Shown here piece by piece: positions 1 through 9,170 of a stretch of DNA of 64,000 nt. The DNA comes from an uncultured Pelagibacteraceae bacterium (GTDB taxonomy: Bacteria > Pseudomonadota > Alphaproteobacteria > Pelagibacterales > Pelagibacteraceae): the NCBI GenBank assembly GCA_902569105.1, contig CACFTE010000003.1:1-64000 (forward strand), written 5' to 3'. Position numbers and translations under genes: made by a program. Below the pieces are notes generated by a model that ran no database searches, was not told the DNA's origin, and saw nothing but the letters and a program-made list of their open reading frames with translations. The number at the start of each line of letters is the position of its first letter. Within the stretch, counting starts at the first letter, position 1.

Positions 1-357
1 AAACTTGCAATGAAAAGATGGTTTAGTGACAAATATCTAGAAAATAATCCTGCAGTATATAAAGAGTTTATGAATATTTTAAATAAATCAGGAGAAGACC
101 ATGAAAACTTTATTAAAGCATACGATTTATTTGCAAATTATATAGATGATGAAATAAAGGTAAAAAAAATAGATGTTAATACTCTTATAATTACAGGATC
201 AAATGATCCTGGCTCAACTTCGAAAATGTCCAGAGAATTAAATAACGATATACCTAATTCTAAATTTATTGAGATAAAAGGTGGAAAACATCTATGTAGT
301 ATTGAATGTTCAGATGATGTAAATATTGCAATAAAAGACCATATTAATAATGCCTGA
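1..357 (+). CDS. alpha/beta hydrolase family protein, C-terminal part (runs off left edge)
   Basis: Reading frame is open upstream of the ATG at 10 (KLA-MKRW...). The C-terminal TLIITGSNDPGS...GGKHLCSIE pattern resembles the Asp/His region of alpha/beta hydrolases. Confidence 0.6.
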   Translation, partial: KLAMKRWFSDKYLENNPAVYKEFMNILNKSGEDHENFIKAYDLFANYIDDEIKVKKIDVNTLIITGSNDPGSTSKMSRELNNDIPNSKFIEIKGGKHLCSIECSDDVNIAIKDHINNA

Positions 358-1831
358 ATTAAAAAAATATAAAATGTTTATTAATGGGGAGTGGGTTGAC
401 TCTGAAAGTAAAAAAACATTTGAAACTTTAAATCCAGAAAATAATAAACCATGGGCTGTAGTTCCTGAAGCAAGTGCTAAAGATGTTGATAAAGCAGTCA
501 AATCTGCTCAAAAAGCTTTTGAAGGTGAATGGTCTAAAATATTACCTAGAAAAAGAGCAAAATATTTAAGAGCTATCGGTAACAAACTTAGAGAGAATGC
601 GGAGCTATTAGGTAAAGTTGAAACAGTTGATACAGGTAAACTTTATAGAGAAACTTATAAACAAGCTCATTATATTGCTGAGTACTATGACTACTACGCA
701 GGACTTGCAGATAAAATTGAAGGCACAGTTCTTCCAATTGATAAACCAAATATTCAAGCTATTACAACTAGAATTCCAATTGGAGTAATTGCTGCAATCG
801 TTCCATGGAATTCACAAATGTTTTTAACAGCAACTAAACTTGCTCCAGCTCTTGCGATGGGAAATACAGTAGTAATCAAAGCATCAGAACTTGCGCCAGC
901 TACGATGTTTGAGTTTGCAAAATTAATTGAAGAAATAGGAATTCCAAAAGGGGTTGTGAATGTTATTACAGGTTTTGGTGATCCATGTGGGAAAGCTTTA
1001 ACAACCCATAATTTAGTTGAAAAGGTTGCATTCACAGGTGGTCCTGAAACAGCGAGACATATTATTAGAAATTCTGCAGAAAATTTGTCAGAGGTTAGTT
1101 TAGAATTAGGTGGAAAGAGTCCTGTTGCAGTATTCAACGATGCACACCAAGAAAATGCAGTTAATGGAATTACTGCTGGAATTTTTGGTGCATCTGGACA
1201 AAGTTGTATTGCTGGTTCAAGGTTATATTTACAAAAAGAAATTTATAATGAATTTTTAGATAAGCTTACATCTAGAGCAGAAAAAATAAAAATAGGTGCT
1301 CCAATGGATCCAGATACAGAGATGGGACCATTAAGTAATTTTAAACAATTAGAAGTTATTGAAAGAAATATAAAATTAACTACTGAACAAGGTGGTAAAA
1401 TAAAATGTGGTGGAAAAAGACATTCTTTTTCAAATGAGGGATATTATTTTCCTCCTACAATTATTGAATGTGATAATCATAACTTACCGGTTGCAGAAAA
1501 CGAGTTATTTGGTCCTGTTTTATCAGTTATGAAGTTCGAAAATGAAAAAGAAGTAATTGAAAAAATGAATGATAATCAATTTGGATTATCCTCTGGAGTT
1601 TATACTAGTGATCTGGCTAGAGGATTAAGAGTTTCAAATGCAATTAGAGCAGGAATTACATTTGTTAATACATATAGATTAATTTCACCGTCTGCTCCAT
1701 TTGGTGGGATTAAAGATAGTGGATACGGTAAAGAAGCAGGCATAGATTCAATTAAAGATTACACCAGAGTTAAAACAATTTGGTACTATACATCTGAAGA
1801 ACCAACACTTGATCCATTTTCCATTAGATAG
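350..1831 (+). CDS. NAD(P)-dependent aldehyde dehydrogenase
   Basis: 493 aa; ALDH motifs VSLELGGKSP and GQSCIAGSR (catalytic Cys); overlaps the upstream ORF by 8 nt. Confidence 0.95.
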   Translation: MPELKKYKMFINGEWVDSESKKTFETLNPENNKPWAVVPEASAKDVDKAVKSAQKAFEGEWSKILPRKRAKYLRAIGNKLRENAELLGKVETVDTGKLYRETYKQAHYIAEYYDYYAGLADKIEGTVLPIDKPNIQAITTRIPIGVIAAIVPWNSQMFLTATKLAPALAMGNTVVIKASELAPATMFEFAKLIEEIGIPKGVVNVITGFGDPCGKALTTHNLVEKVAFTGGPETARHIIRNSAENLSEVSLELGGKSPVAVFNDAHQENAVNGITAGIFGASGQSCIAGSRLYLQKEIYNEFLDKLTSRAEKIKIGAPMDPDTEMGPLSNFKQLEVIERNIKLTTEQGGKIKCGGKRHSFSNEGYYFPPTIIECDNHNLPVAENELFGPVLSVMKFENEKEVIEKMNDNQFGLSSGVYTSDLARGLRVSNAIRAGITFVNTYRLISPSAPFGGIKDSGYGKEAGIDSIKDYTRVKTIWYYTSEEPTLDPFSIR

Positions 1832-2688
1832 TGCCATTTAAACATATTTTAGTTCTGCTTTTTATAATGGCTACACATGGAAGTGCATTTCCAATCGCAA
1901 AACTTGCTCTTAATAATAATGTTCCTCCAATTCTGATGGCATCCTTAAGAATGGGTCTAGTTATGTTGCTGTTAATTCCTTTTTGGAAGTTTAAAATTCC
2001 AGATAAAAAATATCTTAAGTCGCTTGTTATATTTTCAATCTCAATGGGTGTAATGGTATATGTTTTTATGAATCTATCTTTGAAGCACTCTTCATTCATA
2101 TCTCCAATAATTATAGGTGCTCAACTAGCTGTTCCGTTTGCTGTTTTATTAAGCGCAATAATGATTGGAGAAAATATAAGCTCAAAAAAATGGATATTGG
2201 TAATTTTAGCATTTATTGGAATTGTAATTGTTTTTTTTGATCCAGAACTAAAAAATAATTTATTAGGATTATTTTTTGCATCACTGATGGCTTTATTTTT
2301 TGCAATTACACAAGTTTATTCGAGACAATTAAAAGAACTAAGTCTAACATTGATAAATGCTTATACTGGACTTTTTGGATTTTTCGTTCTTATTGTAGTT
2401 TCCTTTTTTGTAGAAGGTGAAGTGATTATTAATATACAAAATATCAATCTTGAGTCTTGGATTTTGATTGGTTATCAGGCAGTAATTGTTTCTCTGTTTG
2501 CTCACATGTCTATGTTTTATTTATATAAATTTTATACAGTTGGGCAGATTTTTCCTTTTTATTCACTATTTCCAATCTTTGGGATCATTTTAAGCTTTTT
2601 AATATTTGGTGAAATACCAAGCATATTATTTTTTATAGGAAGCTTAATCGTGATAAGTTCAGTAATTTTACTGCAGAAAACCAAATAA
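1831..2688 (+). CDS. EamA/DMT-family transporter
   Basis: 285 aa, about 10 hydrophobic segments, EamA-like repeats; GTG start sharing 1 nt with the ALDH stop. Confidence 0.85.
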   Translation: MPFKHILVLLFIMATHGSAFPIAKLALNNNVPPILMASLRMGLVMLLLIPFWKFKIPDKKYLKSLVIFSISMGVMVYVFMNLSLKHSSFISPIIIGAQLAVPFAVLLSAIMIGENISSKKWILVILAFIGIVIVFFDPELKNNLLGLFFASLMALFFAITQVYSRQLKELSLTLINAYTGLFGFFVLIVVSFFVEGEVIINIQNINLESWILIGYQAVIVSLFAHMSMFYLYKFYTVGQIFPFYSLFPIFGIILSFLIFGEIPSILFFIGSLIVISSVILLQKTK

Positions 2689-2762
2689 AATAACCTATTG
2701 ATATTATTCACAGATCCTATTTAATTTTGTTTTTATAAATTGTTAACAATTAAAGGATAAAT

Positions 2763-3944
2763 ATGAAAAAATTAATTTTAGCTGCTTTTCTATTTGTGTC
2801 GACGATGTCAACAAGTACTTTAGCAGACATTAAAATGGGGATCATATTAGGATTTACAGGTCCGATAGAATCTCTGACTCCGGCCATGGCCGCTTCAGCT
2901 GAGCTTGCTTTTAAAGAGGCGTCAGACTCAGGTAAGTTACTTGGTGGAGAAAAAATATCAGTAGAAAGAGCAGATTCAACATGTGTTGACTCTGCGGCCG
3001 CAACATCTGCTGCAGAAGGTTTAGTTGCAAATGGAGTAGTTGCAATTATGGGTGCTGACTGTTCAGGTGTAACTGGTGCGATAGCAACTAATGTTGCTGT
3101 ACCTAATGGAGTAGTAATGATTTCACCTTCTGCTACATCACCAGGGTTAACTGATCTAAACGATAATGGATATTTCTTTAGAACAGCACCATCAGATGCT
3201 AGAGGTGGGCAAATCTTAGCTGATATTACAAAAGATAGAAAAATTAAAAGTGTAGCAATCACTTATACTAATAATGACTATGGAAAAGGTTTGGCAGATG
3301 TTTATAAAGCAGCTGTGGAAGCTCATGGAATTAAAGTAACCACTGTTGCTGCTCACGAAGATGGTAAAGCAGACTATTCAGCAGAAGTTGCTACTCTTGC
3401 TTCAGCAGGTGGAGATGCAATAGCTGTTATTGGATATATTGATCAGGGTGGTAAAGGTATAATTCAAGCATCTTTAGACTCTGGTGCATTTGATGTATTT
3501 ATTTTATCAGATGGAATGATCGGAGATTCTTTAACTGACAACTTTGGAAAAGCTTTGAATAAATCTTTTGGTTCTTTACCAGGATCAACTGGAAAAGGTG
3601 CTGGAGTATTTGCTGATGTGGCTAAAGCTGGTGGTATCGACTCTTCTGGACCTTATACAGGAGAATCATATGATGCTGCTGCATTAATAACTTTAGCAAT
3701 GCAAGCTGGTGGTAAAGCTGATAGAGCAACAATTCAGCAAAATGTAATGGCTGTTGCCAATGCTCCTGGAAAAAAGATTTACCCAGGTGAATTAGGAAAA
3801 GCTTTAGATTTACTTGCAAAAGGTAAAGCTGTTAACTACGAAGGTGCTACTGGAGTAGAAATGACAGATGTCGGAGAAGCTTTTGGTTCTTTCTTAGAAA
3901 AAGAAATCAAAGGTGGAAAATTTAAAACTAAAAAACAAAGATAA
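2763..3944 (+). CDS. HAAT-type ABC transporter substrate-binding protein (LivK-like)
   Basis: Signal peptide followed by IKMGIILGFTGPIE...; periplasmic-binding-protein fold sequence; RBS aaagga. Confidence 0.92.
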   Translation: MKKLILAAFLFVSTMSTSTLADIKMGIILGFTGPIESLTPAMAASAELAFKEASDSGKLLGGEKISVERADSTCVDSAAATSAAEGLVANGVVAIMGADCSGVTGAIATNVAVPNGVVMISPSATSPGLTDLNDNGYFFRTAPSDARGGQILADITKDRKIKSVAITYTNNDYGKGLADVYKAAVEAHGIKVTTVAAHEDGKADYSAEVATLASAGGDAIAVIGYIDQGGKGIIQASLDSGAFDVFILSDGMIGDSLTDNFGKALNKSFGSLPGSTGKGAGVFADVAKAGGIDSSGPYTGESYDAAALITLAMQAGGKADRATIQQNVMAVANAPGKKIYPGELGKALDLLAKGKAVNYEGATGVEMTDVGEAFGSFLEKEIKGGKFKTKKQR

Positions 3945-3956
3945 TCTTTGAATTGT

Positions 3957-3993
3957 AAAACCCCAACGATTAATTTCGTTGGGGTTTTTTTTT
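3957..3993. terminator. bidirectional intrinsic terminator
   Basis: AAAACCCCAACGA / TCGTTGGGGTTTT 13-bp stem, 6-nt loop, T-run; lies between convergent genes. Confidence 0.93.
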
Positions 3994-4060
3994 AGAATAT
4001 ATATTTATCAGCTAAATAGATAACAAGACCAATAGTAATTCCTAAAAGAATATAATACAA
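3992..4060 (-). CDS. candidate small membrane peptide (22 aa), absent from the ORF track
   Basis: TTG-start ORF translating to MYYILLGITIGLVIYLADKYIF, starting 1 nt after the thioredoxin-gene stop, AAAGGG 7-8 nt upstream, ending at the terminator. Confidence 0.45.
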   Translation of the reverse strand: MYYILLGITIGLVIYLADKYIF

Positions 4061-4061
4061 T

Positions 4062-4436
4062 TTAAATTCCCTTTCTAATTAGGTTATAAATTTTATCTTT
4101 GTCTGTTAATCCCATTTCACGAACTATTTCTTTGCTATTTTTATAAACTACTATTGTGGTCCAATAATTAATTTTTAAATATTTGGCTATTTCAGGATTT
4201 TCAGTTTGTTCATAAAAATAAAACAAAACTTCTTTAAAATCATTTTGTGCGCTCTCAAATACTTTATTTTGAGCTTTACATGTCGAGCAAAATTTATTCC
4301 AGGAATTAACTACAATAGTTTTCCCTTCATTTTGAGCTTTTTTGAATTCTTCTATTGTAAAATTTGTATCTTTTTCAAATGCTAACAAATGTGTTGATGA
4401 AATAGTAAATAAAATTATAAAAAATATTTTTTTCAT
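4062..4436 (-). CDS. thioredoxin-fold protein
   Basis: N-terminal signal/TM segment and NSWNKFCSTCKAQ CxxC motif. Confidence 0.75.
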   Translation of the reverse strand: MKKIFFIILFTISSTHLLAFEKDTNFTIEEFKKAQNEGKTIVVNSWNKFCSTCKAQNKVFESAQNDFKEVLFYFYEQTENPEIAKYLKINYWTTIVVYKNSKEIVREMGLTDKDKIYNLIRKGI

Positions 4437-4437
4437 T

Positions 4438-5808
4438 CTACTGCTTTATGATTTTTTCAGGTATTATTCCCTGCGGTCTATAGCGCATTATTAACAATAC
4501 ACCAACTCCTATCATTAGAAACCTGAAGTATGATGCGCTTTCAATTAAATGGATCTTTAAAACGTTTGTTTCTGGCAGGTGTGCAGTAAAAAAGTTGATT
4601 AAATATAAAGCTATTGGCCCTGCTTCTACCCATAAAAACCAAACCACAAAACCTCCTAATATAGCTCCAAAATTATTTCCAGTACCACCTACAATAACCA
4701 TTACCCAAATAACAAAAGTATATCTCATAGGTCGGTAACTACCTGGAGTAAATAAACCATCATTTGTTACCATCATCGCACCAGCTAGACCGACAACTGC
4801 AGATCCTAAAATAAAAATTAAAAGGTGGGCTTTAACAACATTTTTACCCATAGCACTTGCAGCCTCTTCATTATCTCTTATTGCTCTCATTTTTCTTCCC
4901 CATGGTGAATAAAGAGCTTTTTGAGTTACAATTAATAAAATAACTACAACAGTTAAAAAAAGTCCAGCCATACATAGTTTTACATAAACTGATGATGCAT
5001 CAATTACCAATTGATTTAAAAGATCTTGTCTTTCTGAAAGAGTATCTATTACTTTTAATTTACCTGAATGAAATTTTTCTACTAAATTAATAAACCAAGA
5101 TGAGGTTTGAAGGTCAATCTCATATGGTACAGGTCTTTTTAAACCTATTACATTTTTTACTCCTCTTGCCAACCAATCCTCATGCTTAATTATAGAAACT
5201 ACAATTTCAGCAATTAACAATGTTGCAATTGCTAAATAATCTGCTCTTAAACCAAGTGCAATTTTTCCTATTATGTAAGCTAAACCTCCAGCAAAGAATG
5301 CTCCAACAATCCACGAAAACAATATTGGCATTCCCAAACCACCAAGGAAACCGGTTTTGGCTGGTTCAACAGCTTCGATGCTTTCAATTCCTGGACCAGC
5401 TACTAATCTTATTAATAATATACCAATTAGTATAATGCCTGCTATCAAATAATTTCTTTTTTTTGATTTATGAATTTTTTTTAAAACATAGCGAATTGAA
5501 ATTATCATAGCAGCTATTATACCTAAGGAGCCTATCATATTTATTCCACCTGCTTTCCATGCTTCGGGGACTGGAGCAACAGAAACTAAAACTACTGCAA
5601 GGCCACCCAGAGCTGTATAACCCATAATTCCAAAATTAATTAAACCTGCATAACCCCATTGTATATTTGCACCAATAGTCATAACAGCTGAAATTAAACA
5701 ATAGTTTAAAATAGATAAGGCTTGAGACCATGATTGAAATATGCCCACTAAAATAATGAGTGTAAACATTATAATATAAGCAGTAACTACGTTTAAATAT
5801 TGCTTCAT
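4438..5808 (-). CDS. livM: branched-chain/HAAT ABC transporter permease LivM-type (enlarged)
   Basis: 456 aa; MRAIRDNEEAASAMGKNV and GGTGNNFGAILGG motifs of LivM permeases. Confidence 0.9.
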   Translation of the reverse strand: MKQYLNVVTAYIIMFTLIILVGIFQSWSQALSILNYCLISAVMTIGANIQWGYAGLINFGIMGYTALGGLAVVLVSVAPVPEAWKAGGINMIGSLGIIAAMIISIRYVLKKIHKSKKRNYLIAGIILIGILLIRLVAGPGIESIEAVEPAKTGFLGGLGMPILFSWIVGAFFAGGLAYIIGKIALGLRADYLAIATLLIAEIVVSIIKHEDWLARGVKNVIGLKRPVPYEIDLQTSSWFINLVEKFHSGKLKVIDTLSERQDLLNQLVIDASSVYVKLCMAGLFLTVVVILLIVTQKALYSPWGRKMRAIRDNEEAASAMGKNVVKAHLLIFILGSAVVGLAGAMMVTNDGLFTPGSYRPMRYTFVIWVMVIVGGTGNNFGAILGGFVVWFLWVEAGPIALYLINFFTAHLPETNVLKIHLIESASYFRFLMIGVGVLLIMRYRPQGIIPEKIIKQ

Positions 5809-6815
5809 AATCTAAGTCCTTTAAAAATACCCGATGGTCTAAAAAGTAATACAATTACTAAAATAGAGAAAGATACTGCAAATTTATAGTCAGTAGAAAG
5901 AAGTTGCATTAATGAGTTTGGTTCTAAACTTTCTGGAAGTATATAAGTAAAAAACTTTTTATAAGCATATGTTATTAATATTTCTCCAAAAGCTACTACA
6001 TAGCCTCCTAAAAATGCTCCCAATGGATTTCCAATTCCTCCAACTATAGCTGCAGCAAAAATAGGTAGCATATTGTTAAAATATACAAACGGTTTATAAC
6101 TTTTATCTAAACCGTATAAAACTCCACCAATTGTTGCTAAAATTCCAGCTATTACCCACGTTATTAATACAACCTTTTTTGGATCTATTCCTGATAATAG
6201 GGCAAGATCCTCATTGTCAGAATAAGCTCTCATACTTTTTCCAGTTTTCGTTTTGTTAAGAAACCAAAACATTATTGAAACTACAATTATAGTAACAACT
6301 ATTGTAATTACTTGTGTTGATTTAATTGTTAAACCCTCGCTTAATCCTGTCATCTCTTTAAATTCTGTAGCTTTTAAAATAAATTTTTCCCCATCAAGAA
6401 ATCTTCTGTCAAAAGGTCCTATTATTATTCTAATTATTGCTTGAGTGACAAACATTACTCCAACACTAACCATAGCAAGTACTACTGGAGGACTTTTTTT
6501 AATTCTGTAATAACTAAAAACAAATTTATCTATAGAGAGCATGTATAAAATCATCATGATAATTGCAAATGGAATGGTTAATAATGCTGTCGGTAAAAAC
6601 CCTAGGTTAATTCCAATAGACTGAAAATAAAAAGTAAGCAAGACAGCAAACATAGTTCCGAAAGACATCATGTCTCCTGTTGCAAAATTTGCAAATCTCA
6701 ACACTCCATAAACCAGTGTTACAAAAATTGCTCCTAAAGCAAGTTGAGATCCATAACTAAGGGCAGGAATAATTGTGTAGTTTAATAATAATATTATAGC
6801 ATTTAAAAAATCCAT
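5805..6815 (-). CDS. livH: branched-chain/HAAT ABC transporter permease LivH-type
   Basis: GVLRFANFATGDM and GIGNPLGAFLGG motifs. Confidence 0.92.
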   Translation of the reverse strand: MDFLNAIILLLNYTIIPALSYGSQLALGAIFVTLVYGVLRFANFATGDMMSFGTMFAVLLTFYFQSIGINLGFLPTALLTIPFAIIMMILYMLSIDKFVFSYYRIKKSPPVVLAMVSVGVMFVTQAIIRIIIGPFDRRFLDGEKFILKATEFKEMTGLSEGLTIKSTQVITIVVTIIVVSIMFWFLNKTKTGKSMRAYSDNEDLALLSGIDPKKVVLITWVIAGILATIGGVLYGLDKSYKPFVYFNNMLPIFAAAIVGGIGNPLGAFLGGYVVAFGEILITYAYKKFFTYILPESLEPNSLMQLLSTDYKFAVSFSILVIVLLFRPSGIFKGLRL

Positions 6816-6816
6816 T

Positions 6817-7524
6817 CTATCCTCCTAGGAAAGATCTTCTAACCTCAGGATCTTGTAGTAATTCATTTCCTAATCCCTCAAACTTATTTTGCCCTGTAAC
6901 TAAAACGAAACCTCTGTCAGAGATACTCAATGCTTGTTTTGCGTTTTGCTCAACCATTATAATAGCAACATTAGTTTTTTTAACTTTTACAATATGTTGG
7001 AATAATTCATCCATCACAATTGGAGAAACTCCTGCAGTAGGTTCATCTAACATTAAAACGGAAGGTCTGATCATGAGAGCTCTACCTAATGCCACTTGTT
7101 GTCTTTGTCCTCCAGATAACTCTCCAACCAACTGCGATTTTTTTTCTTCTAAAATTGGAAATAACTCAAAGATTTCATTAATTACTTTATTTACATTATC
7201 TTCTCTTAAAAAAGCTCCAACTTCTAAATTTTCTTTAACAGTTAAATCAGCAAAAACATTTCTTGTTTGAGGAACAAAGGAAATTCCAGATCTAACTCTA
7301 TCTTGTGGTGATAAACTAGTAATATCCTTCCCATCAATTAATATTGATCCAGATTTTAATTTTATTAAACCCAACATTGCTTTCATAGCAGTAGATTTCC
7401 CTGCTCCATTTGGACCTAGGATAGCAACAATCTCACCTTTATTAACATTAATTGAACAAGAGTTTATAATATCTGGACCATTCCCATAACCAGCTGTCAT
7501 TTTAACTCCTTCAAAAAAAGCCAT
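6817..7524 (-). CDS. livF: HAAT ABC transporter ATP-binding protein LivF-type
   Basis: Walker A GPNGAGKST, signature LSGGQRQQ, Walker B VLMLDEPTAG. Confidence 0.94.
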   Translation of the reverse strand: MAFFEGVKMTAGYGNGPDIINSCSINVNKGEIVAILGPNGAGKSTAMKAMLGLIKLKSGSILIDGKDITSLSPQDRVRSGISFVPQTRNVFADLTVKENLEVGAFLREDNVNKVINEIFELFPILEEKKSQLVGELSGGQRQQVALGRALMIRPSVLMLDEPTAGVSPIVMDELFQHIVKVKKTNVAIIMVEQNAKQALSISDRGFVLVTGQNKFEGLGNELLQDPEVRRSFLGG

Positions 7525-8321
7525 TAATTATTTTCCTTTTTAATTTTATTTCCTCTACCCAGGTAACTTTCAATAACTTTTTCATTTTTTTTAACTTCAT
7601 CAGGTGTTCCTTCGAACAAAACTGAACCGTCGGACATAACAATTACTGGATCACACATCCTACTAATAAAATCCATATCATGCTCAATCATGCAAAAGGT
7701 ATAATTTTTTTCCTTGTTTAATCTTAATATTGCATTTCCAAGATCTTTTAATAAAGTTCTATTTACGCCAGCTCCTACCTCGTCTAATAATACAATTTTC
7801 GCATCTACCATCATCGTTCTTCCAAGTTCTAATAATTTTTTTTGACCACCTGATAGATTTCCAGCTAATTCATTGGCTAGGTGTCTGAGATTTAAAAAAT
7901 CAATAACTTCGTAAGCTTTTGTTCTTATATTTTCTTCTTCTTTTCTTATCAGCGTAGGTTTAAGAAGTGCATTTATCAAATTTTCACCAGACTGATTACC
8001 TGGCACCATCATTAAATTTTCTAAAACAGTTAAATTTGTAAACTCATGAGCAATCTGGAATGTTCTTAATATTCCCTTGGTAAAAAGTTCATAGGAGGGT
8101 ATTTCGGTGATATTTTGATTATTAAATATAACTTTTCCTTCATTTGGTTTTATATTTCCAGCAATTAAATTAAATAAAGTTGATTTGCCTGAACCATTAG
8201 GTCCTATAATACCAGTTATAGAACCTTTTTTAATATTTAAAGAGCAATTAGATACAGCAGCTAAGCCTCCAAAATATTTAGTCAAATTTTCTACTTTTAA
8301 AATATAAGAATCTAAATTCAT
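7524..8321 (-). CDS. livG: HAAT ABC transporter ATP-binding protein LivG-type
   Basis: Walker A GPNGSGKST, LSGGQKKLLELGR, IVLLDEVGAG. Confidence 0.94.
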   Translation of the reverse strand: MNLDSYILKVENLTKYFGGLAAVSNCSLNIKKGSITGIIGPNGSGKSTLFNLIAGNIKPNEGKVIFNNQNITEIPSYELFTKGILRTFQIAHEFTNLTVLENLMMVPGNQSGENLINALLKPTLIRKEEENIRTKAYEVIDFLNLRHLANELAGNLSGGQKKLLELGRTMMVDAKIVLLDEVGAGVNRTLLKDLGNAILRLNKEKNYTFCMIEHDMDFISRMCDPVIVMSDGSVLFEGTPDEVKKNEKVIESYLGRGNKIKKENN

Positions 8322-9092
8322 TTATTTACTCTTAAGTCTTTTAAGAATTTTAATTGAAGTAATATTTAATTTTTTATAAAAATTTTCCTTTTTTAATATT
8401 CTTAAAGCTTGCTCATTTAGCCCCTTTGGTGTTTGAGATTTATTAACTAATTCTTGGAGATTTTTAAAATTATTCTGATCAGCATTTTTTGATAATCCTA
8501 AAAATAAAGATGTAATATAATTTTCAGCCTTTTTTTGTTTGAGCCCTCTTTTTACGAGCCAATTAGATAAAAAATTGAGCATCTCATAATATGGAGCCAT
8601 CATTGATGACATTGTCCAGAAATTTAAAGATAAATTTTCATTATTAATCTCTATAGTTTTGCCTATATAATTAAAAAAATTCTTAATTTTTTTATTTGGT
8701 GGATAAATTGGTATTGGGCCAGTCCCTAAAGCAATAGGTGGTAAAGGTATTGCTCGAACAACATCGCATTTAGCATTAATAATTTTTTTTAATTCTTTTA
8801 GTTTAATTGTTGAAATAAAACTTACAACAGTCTGCTTATTTTTAAAATTAAGTAATTTAATTATTTTTTTTCCTACTTCTGGAGTTACTGCTAAAAAAAC
8901 TATATTAGAGTAATTAATTATATTTTGATTCTCATTTATTATAACAATTTTATTGCTTTTAGATTTTAAATAGTTAGAGATTTTTTTATTTCTTTTTGAG
9001 ATATATATTTTTTTGAACTTAATTTTTGATTTTAGTATACCAAGTATAACTGATTTTGTTATTTCACCAGTTCCAATAAATCCTAATTGCAT
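8322..9092 (-). CDS. proC: pyrroline-5-carboxylate reductase-like protein
   Basis: MQLGFIGTGEITKSVILGIL Rossmann start; VVRAIPLPPIALGTGPIPI (P5CR-like); divergent. Confidence 0.75.
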   Translation of the reverse strand: MQLGFIGTGEITKSVILGILKSKIKFKKIYISKRNKKISNYLKSKSNKIVIINENQNIINYSNIVFLAVTPEVGKKIIKLLNFKNKQTVVSFISTIKLKELKKIINAKCDVVRAIPLPPIALGTGPIPIYPPNKKIKNFFNYIGKTIEINNENLSLNFWTMSSMMAPYYEMLNFLSNWLVKRGLKQKKAENYITSLFLGLSKNADQNNFKNLQELVNKSQTPKGLNEQALRILKKENFYKKLNITSIKILKRLKSK

Positions 9093-9118
9093 TTAATAGA
9101 TATACTATATTTATAAAA

Positions 9119-9152
9119 AAAAAGACCAGCAATATTTTGCTGGTCTTTTTCT
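9119..9152 (-). terminator. intrinsic terminator downstream of the outer-membrane protein gene
   Basis: AAAGACCAGCAA / TTGCTGGTCTTT 12-bp stem, TATT loop, T-run on the minus strand. Confidence 0.92.
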
Positions 9153-9170
9153 AAATTTATAAAACTTTAA

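Noticed and set aside
754-1137. 127-aa antisense ORF in the aldehyde dehydrogenase gene, and similar shadows (43414-43791, 55647-56054, 52772-53077)
   Set aside because: All are embedded opposite confident coding genes without their own RBS or family features.
2750-3262. 170-aa antisense ORF opposite the binding-protein gene
   Set aside because: Lies wholly opposite a strongly supported CDS; composition reflects the sense gene's codon pattern.
3622-3819. Leu/Gln-rich 65-aa ORF on the minus strand (also 5220-5435 and 11103-11441 on the plus strand)
   Set aside because: Low-complexity frame-shadow translation of adjacent coding sequence.
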